Below are positions 15,349 to 19,250 of a DNA stretch of 19,250 nucleotides, piece by piece. The notes below the pieces were generated by a model, which was given only the letters and a program-made list of their open reading frames with translations, did not search any database and was not told the DNA's origin. Numbering within the stretch: position 1 is the stretch's first letter; the number at the start of each line of letters is the position of its first letter. The translations under genes were made by a program, and so were the position numbers. This stretch comes from UBA3775 sp964625275 (GTDB lineage: Bacteria > Bacillota > Clostridia > Lachnospirales > Lachnospiraceae): NCBI GenBank assembly GCA_964625275.1, contig CAZVBH010000040.1, positions 1-19,250 on the forward strand, written 5' to 3'.

Positions 15349-15615
15349 ATGGATACTGAATGGCTTAATGATTCGAGATTTGAGAATATTGATGTGAGGA
15401 AGAAGGAATATATGGCGAGGATGCTTTCGAATATTCAGGGCAAGAGTATGAACGAGGGTATGAGGATTTATGCGCAGACTATGGCTGCAATGAAGAAGGA
15501 GGGGTTGGCTCTAAGTCGTGAGGAAGGTCAGCTTATGATTGAATTTCTTATGAAGAACATGAGTCCTGCCGAGCAGCAAAAATGGAATAAAATTAAGGGC
15601 ATGATTAAGTTCTAA
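15349..15615 (+). CDS. Small soluble helical protein of unknown function
   Basis: 88 residues beginning MDTEWLNDSRFENIDVRKKE, with a good ribosome site (GAAGGAA four bases before the ATG). The sequence is charged and helix-forming, with a Met-rich middle (MARMLSNIQGKSMNEGMRIY), then LSREEGQLMIEFLMKNMSP and a basic end KIKGMIKF. There is no signal peptide, membrane helix or metal motif. The layout (WLNDPR-like start, a helix with GKS, then S.EE.. before a terminal helix) resembles short uncharacterised proteins that I associate with Lachnospiraceae, but I cannot assign a function. It follows gene 14706-15071 on the same strand after 277 bases of repeats and ends at a strong terminator. A possible promoter (TTAACT, 18 bases, TATAAG at 15303-15332) is weak. 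Confidence 0.72.
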   Translation: MDTEWLNDSRFENIDVRKKEYMARMLSNIQGKSMNEGMRIYAQTMAAMKKEGLALSREEGQLMIEFLMKNMSPAEQQKWNKIKGMIKF

Positions 15616-15645
15616 AAAAAGTAGGAGCTACTGCTCCTACTTTTT
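15616..15645. terminator. Bidirectional intrinsic terminator
   Basis: AAAAAGTAGGAGC (15616-15628) and GCTCCTACTTTTT (15633-15645) form a perfect 13-bp stem with a TACT loop. It starts right after the stop of the small plus-strand gene and lies 35 bases beyond the end of aroA on the other strand. With an A-run on one side and a T-run on the other it can stop both converging transcripts. Confidence 0.9.
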
Positions 15646-15679
15646 AAAGTTAATTAGAATTTGATATATTTAGTACGTA

Positions 15680-17002
15680 TTAGTGCAACTGCTCTATAAC
15701 TTCATCAAGGACTGAAAAATAATTTTTGAATGTCTTTTTACAACAGTCAGGATTAAGAATTGTGACATCTTTGGTTCTTAGTCCTGTAAGTGCAAATGCC
15801 ATTGCTACTCTATGATCTTCATAGGTTTCTATTTCACAACCGTTAGTTAATCCTGGCTCAATTACAACTCCTGTTCCTTCTTCTTTGGCATTTATACCTA
15901 GTGATTTTAAGTTATGTATTATTGCATTTACTCTATCACATTCCTGCAATTTTATATGTTCTATTCCTGTAATGGTAACTCTACTGTCTGCAAATGGTGC
16001 GATTGCGGCAAGAGTGAGTGCCTGATCAGAAAATGAGGACATATCAACATTTATGCCATTTAACTTTTGTGACTTATTTTCAATATAAATTAAATTTGAA
16101 GATGGATCATCATTCAGCTTGCAGCCCATTTTTTCGAGCACTTCAAGAAATTTAACATCTCCCTGAAGCATATTCTTTTTAACACCCTTAACTGCAATTT
16201 TATTACCGGTTATTGCTCCAAAGGCATAGAAATAAGCAGCTGCAGACATGTCAGGCTCTATATAATATTCTTTAGGCTGATAATTTTTAAATCCGTCTAT
16301 AAAGTAGCTTATTTCTCCGGATTTATTATATTTAATTACTGTTACTCCAAAACTTTTCATCATCTCAACAGTCATATCCACATAGCTGAGACCATGACTG
16401 CCATTAATTTTAATTTTTAACTGCTTATTAATTGTTCCTGCTGCAATGAGAAGTGCGCTTAGGAACTGAGAGCTTTTATCAATATTAACGACAATCTCAT
16501 CAGGAATTAAATTTAAATCATAAATACCATTTATCTTCAGTGGAAAATGACCTTCTTCTTCAAGACATTCAACCTTTGCTCCTGCAGCTCTTAATGTGTT
16601 AATAAGTGGCGCCATTGGTCTTTTCTTCATTTGTTCTGAAGAATTAACTATATACTCCCCATCCGAAAATGCAAGCATAGCAACTAAAAATCTTGCTGCT
16701 GTTCCTGCACTTCCTACATATATTTCAGCGTTTTTCGCAAGGATATTTCCTCCAAAGCCTACAATTTTAATTTCAGTACCATCTTCGCTTTCTTCTATTG
16801 GGAATCCAAGCTTTTTCAGACATTCAAGAAAATATCTTGAATCGTCACTTGAGAGACAGCCATGAAGAATACTTGTACCTTTAGCAAGTGCAGCAATTAA
16901 AAGTGCTCGATTTGTTATTGACTTTGAACCCGGTACTGATACCTCAATTAATTTATCCGTTTTTTTACCTTCTATATAAGGGACCTTATAAACCTTATCC
17001 AT
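15680..17002 (-). CDS. aroA: 3-phosphoshikimate 1-carboxyvinyltransferase (EPSP synthase)
   Basis: Joins shikimate-3-phosphate to phosphoenolpyruvate, the sixth step of the chorismate pathway, in the cytoplasm. Key motifs: PGSKSITNRALLIAAL (24-39, with Lys27, Ser28, Arg32), YVGSAGTAARFL (95-106, in place of the more usual LGNAGTA.R), KKRPMAPL near 126-133 with Arg128, SSQFLSALLIAA, EPDMSAAAYF, the catalytic Asp in SFSDQALTLAA, ECDRVNAI with the conserved Glu, and EDHRVAMAFAL near the C terminus. At 440 residues the length is normal. A TTG five codons upstream is also in frame, but the ATG at 17002 has AAAGG six bases before it and is preferred. It stands alone rather than in an aro operon, between leuS and a terminator. 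Confidence 0.96.
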   Translation of the reverse strand: MDKVYKVPYIEGKKTDKLIEVSVPGSKSITNRALLIAALAKGTSILHGCLSSDDSRYFLECLKKLGFPIEESEDGTEIKIVGFGGNILAKNAEIYVGSAGTAARFLVAMLAFSDGEYIVNSSEQMKKRPMAPLINTLRAAGAKVECLEEEGHFPLKINGIYDLNLIPDEIVVNIDKSSQFLSALLIAAGTINKQLKIKINGSHGLSYVDMTVEMMKSFGVTVIKYNKSGEISYFIDGFKNYQPKEYYIEPDMSAAAYFYAFGAITGNKIAVKGVKKNMLQGDVKFLEVLEKMGCKLNDDPSSNLIYIENKSQKLNGINVDMSSFSDQALTLAAIAPFADSRVTITGIEHIKLQECDRVNAIIHNLKSLGINAKEEGTGVVIEPGLTNGCEIETYEDHRVAMAFALTGLRTKDVTILNPDCCKKTFKNYFSVLDEVIEQLH

Positions 17003-17022
17003 TAGACACCTTTCCAATCTTA

Positions 17023-17051
17023 ATCATATCCCATATTTTGCCACTAGTAAA
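17023..17051 (-). promoter_or_regulatory. Likely aroA promoter
   Basis: On the minus strand TTTACT (17046-17051) and TATGAT (17023-17028) are 17 bases apart. The start would fall near 17016, leaving a leader of about 14 bases that still includes the ribosome site. The -35 box overlaps the T-run of the leuS terminator, so the two signals are packed together. Confidence 0.5.
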
Positions 17052-17075
17052 AGTTCCCACCATAACGGCGGGAAC
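17049..17075 (-). terminator. Intrinsic terminator after leuS
   Basis: On the minus strand GTTCCCGCC pairs with GGTGGGAAC (nine pairs, one G-T) around GTTAT, then TTTT follows. It lies 20 bases past the leuS stop. The T-run is short, so some read-through into aroA is possible. Confidence 0.7.
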
Positions 17076-17094
17076 CTTTAAGTAAATTTAAGTT

Positions 17095-19250
17095 TTATTT
17101 AACAACAATATTGTATATACGTCCTTTGACATAAATTTCTTTAACAATTGTCTTGTCGCCTGTAAGTGTTTTGATAACGTCTACAGCATAAACCTTTTCT
17201 TTTACACTGTCAGCTTCTTCATCCTTTCCTACATTTAACTGTGCCTTAACTTTACCATTTACCTGAATTGCAATTTCAACAGTATCTTCTACTGTCTTTG
17301 CTTCATCATAGGTTGGCCAGCTTTCAAATGCAATTGTATCATCATGACCAAGAAGCTGCCAAATTTCCTCACCAATATGTGGTGTAATTGGTGAAAGAAG
17401 CTTAATTAAGCCTTCTGCATAAGCCTTTGGACACTTACCTGCTTTATAAACAGCATTTACGAAAATCATCATCTGGGCGATTGCTGTATTAAATGCAAGC
17501 TTTTCATAGTCATCAGTTACCTTTTTGACGGTCTGATGATATACCTTTTCAAGCTCATTTACTTCACCATCCACTAGATTTTCCGGATTAGTAAAGAAAT
17601 TCCAAACACGATTAAGGAATTTTCTTGCGCCCTCAACACCTGAGTTACTCCATGGCTTAGATACTTCAAGAGGTCCCATGAACATTTCATAGAGTCTGAG
17701 TGTGTCTGCGCCATAATCACGAACTATATCACTTGGATTTACAACAAATTCAGGATATCTCTTGCCCATCTTGATACCATTCGCACCAAGAATCATGCCT
17801 TGATGAACAAGCTTCTTAAATGGCTCCTTTGTTGGGGCAAGTCCCTTATCATAGAGATAACGGTTCCATATTCTTGAATACATAAGATGACCAACTGCAT
17901 GTTCAGGTCCACCAATATAAAGGTCAACAGGCATCCAGTGCTTCAAAAGCTCCTGATTAGCGAACTCTTTATCATTATGTGGATCAATATAACGTAGATA
18001 ATACCAGCTTGAACCGGCACTACCAGGCATTGTAGAGGTTTCTCTTGTACCCTTAATGCCATTTTTATCGTACTGCTTCCATTCTTTAGCATTTTCAAGA
18101 GGTGCTTTTCCATTTTCACCTTTATAATTTTCCAATTCAGGAAGAACAAGTGGGAGCTCATCATCCGGAAGCACATAAACCTTTCCATCGTCTGTATGTA
18201 CAACAGGAACAGGCTCGCCCCAATAACGCTGTCTTGCAAAAATCCATTCTCTAAACCTATAGTTAATGGTTCTCTTAGCAACGCCCTGTTTTTCAAGCTT
18301 AGAAGTAATTGCTTCCTTAGCCTCTTCTACAGTAAGTCCATTAAATTCTTCAGAATTTATGAGCTTATAGCCTTTTCCAAGATAATCATGCTTCTCAAAC
18401 GCTTTTTCAGATACGTCAACATGACCAAGTGAAGCATCACCGTCAATTACCTGAATCATATCAATATTATGAGCAATTGCATATTCAAAATCTCGCTGAT
18501 CATGACTAGGAACAGCCATAACAGCACCGGTACCATAGCTTGCAAGAACGAAGTCACCAATAAACATTCTAACTTCCTTGCCATTTACCGGATTTATGCA
18601 GGTAACGCCCTTTAATTCACAACCTGACTTAGTTTTATTAAGCTCAGTTCTGTCCATATCATTCTTTTTTAGAGTTTCATTAATATAAGCCTGAACTTCT
18701 TCTTTATTCTGAATACGAGGCATTAAGCTCTTAACAATTTCACCATCCGGAGCAAGTACCATAAAGGTAATACCGTAAATTGTCTCAATACATGTAGTAA
18801 AGATAGAGAACTCACCACCACCTACAATTTCAAACTTAACCTCAACACCGGTAGACTTACCAATCCAGTTCTTCTGCATAAGCTTTGTAGACTCAGGCCA
18901 GTCAATCTCGTCCAAGCCTTCAAGAAGCTTTTCAGCAAAAGCAGGCTGATTAATAACCCACTGCTTCATATTTTTACGAATAACAGGATAGCCTCCACGC
19001 TCCGACTTTCCGTCAATAACCTCATCATTTGAAAGAACTGTTCCAAGCTCTTCACACCAGTTGACAGGCATGTCAATATACTGAGCATAGCCGTCAAGAT
19101 AAAGCTGCTTAAAAATCCACTGAGTCCATTTATAATATTCAGGATCAGATGTAGCAACCATTTTAGACCAATCATAGTCAAAACCAAGCTCAGTAAGCTG
19201 CTTAGAAAAGGTCTTAATATTTTCCTGAGTAAAACCATTTGGATGATTAC
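17095..19250 (-). CDS. leuS: Leucyl-tRNA synthetase, 3' 718 codons
   Basis: Charges tRNA-Leu in the cytoplasm. The frame stays open to the window's right edge (29 codons beyond the first in-frame ATG at 19161), so the N terminus with the HIGH motif, roughly 85-90 residues, is missing. Seen in order: FDYDWSK and DPEYYKWTQWIF of the catalytic core; the editing domain with the TTCIET segment (18781-18798) and AVPSHDQRDFEYA, whose Asp clears mischarged amino acids; RQRYWGEPVP; PGSAGSSWYYLRYIDP; GGPEHAVGHLMYSR; then KMGKR (17758-17772) where KMSKS is usual, the anticodon-binding helical domain and a C-terminal beta domain. The usual editing motif TTRPDT reads TTCIET here. It ends at a terminator before aroA. 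Confidence 0.96.
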   Translation of the reverse strand, partial: NHPNGFTQENIKTFSKQLTELGFDYDWSKMVATSDPEYYKWTQWIFKQLYLDGYAQYIDMPVNWCEELGTVLSNDEVIDGKSERGGYPVIRKNMKQWVINQPAFAEKLLEGLDEIDWPESTKLMQKNWIGKSTGVEVKFEIVGGGEFSIFTTCIETIYGITFMVLAPDGEIVKSLMPRIQNKEEVQAYINETLKKNDMDRTELNKTKSGCELKGVTCINPVNGKEVRMFIGDFVLASYGTGAVMAVPSHDQRDFEYAIAHNIDMIQVIDGDASLGHVDVSEKAFEKHDYLGKGYKLINSEEFNGLTVEEAKEAITSKLEKQGVAKRTINYRFREWIFARQRYWGEPVPVVHTDDGKVYVLPDDELPLVLPELENYKGENGKAPLENAKEWKQYDKNGIKGTRETSTMPGSAGSSWYYLRYIDPHNDKEFANQELLKHWMPVDLYIGGPEHAVGHLMYSRIWNRYLYDKGLAPTKEPFKKLVHQGMILGANGIKMGKRYPEFVVNPSDIVRDYGADTLRLYEMFMGPLEVSKPWSNSGVEGARKFLNRVWNFFTNPENLVDGEVNELEKVYHQTVKKVTDDYEKLAFNTAIAQMMIFVNAVYKAGKCPKAYAEGLIKLLSPITPHIGEEIWQLLGHDDTIAFESWPTYDEAKTVEDTVEIAIQVNGKVKAQLNVGKDEEADSVKEKVYAVDVIKTLTGDKTIVKEIYVKGRIYNIVVK

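Noticed and set aside
17003..17017. TTG start for EPSP synthase
   Set aside because: The five extra codons contain the AAAGG ribosome site for the ATG at 17002.

Overview
The window is AT-rich DNA with strong Shine-Dalgarno sites (AGGAGG), Firmicutes-type protein sequences and almost all genes on the minus strand. The gene set (potAB, fucI-fucU, tandem YfhO-family membrane proteins, CPBP proteases, aroA, leuS) and the protein style suggest a gut or rumen Clostridia, most likely Lachnospiraceae. That placement is inference from recognition, not from a search.

Layout on the minus strand, read from low to high coordinates: the start of potB (cut by the window edge) and a long potA for polyamine import; the fucose pair fucI and fucU with a clear promoter and a 24-bp palindromic operator candidate; a D-2-hydroxyacid dehydrogenase; two neighbouring genes for CPBP-type (CAAX/Rce1-like) membrane proteins, one with a repetitive Tyr/His/Asn-rich tail and one fused to an N-terminal PAS sensor domain; two tandem YfhO-family proteins of about 970 residues; aroA; and the 3' 718 codons of leuS (the 5' end is outside the window). 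Two small genes of unknown function (14706-15071 and 15349-15615) form a plus-strand island between yfhO and aroA.

The least ordinary parts are noncoding. A 64-bp sequence occurs twice, identically, 8.9 kb apart. Two 81-82 bp near-palindromes share a conserved 40-bp core and conserved ends, in opposite orientation. A 44-bp tandem repeat follows the first small gene, and its unit is complementary to that gene's last codons. A dense block of hairpins lies upstream of the yfhO pair. These look like REP/MITE-type repeats. The potA leader has a good promoter followed at once by an intrinsic terminator, which suggests attenuation.

The best candidate for a little-described protein system is the PAS-CPBP fusion. 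It keeps the histidines of the CPBP active site but replaces the first glutamate by glutamine and the final asparagine by glycine. It lies next to an apparently intact CPBP protease. Function is not known from the sequence.
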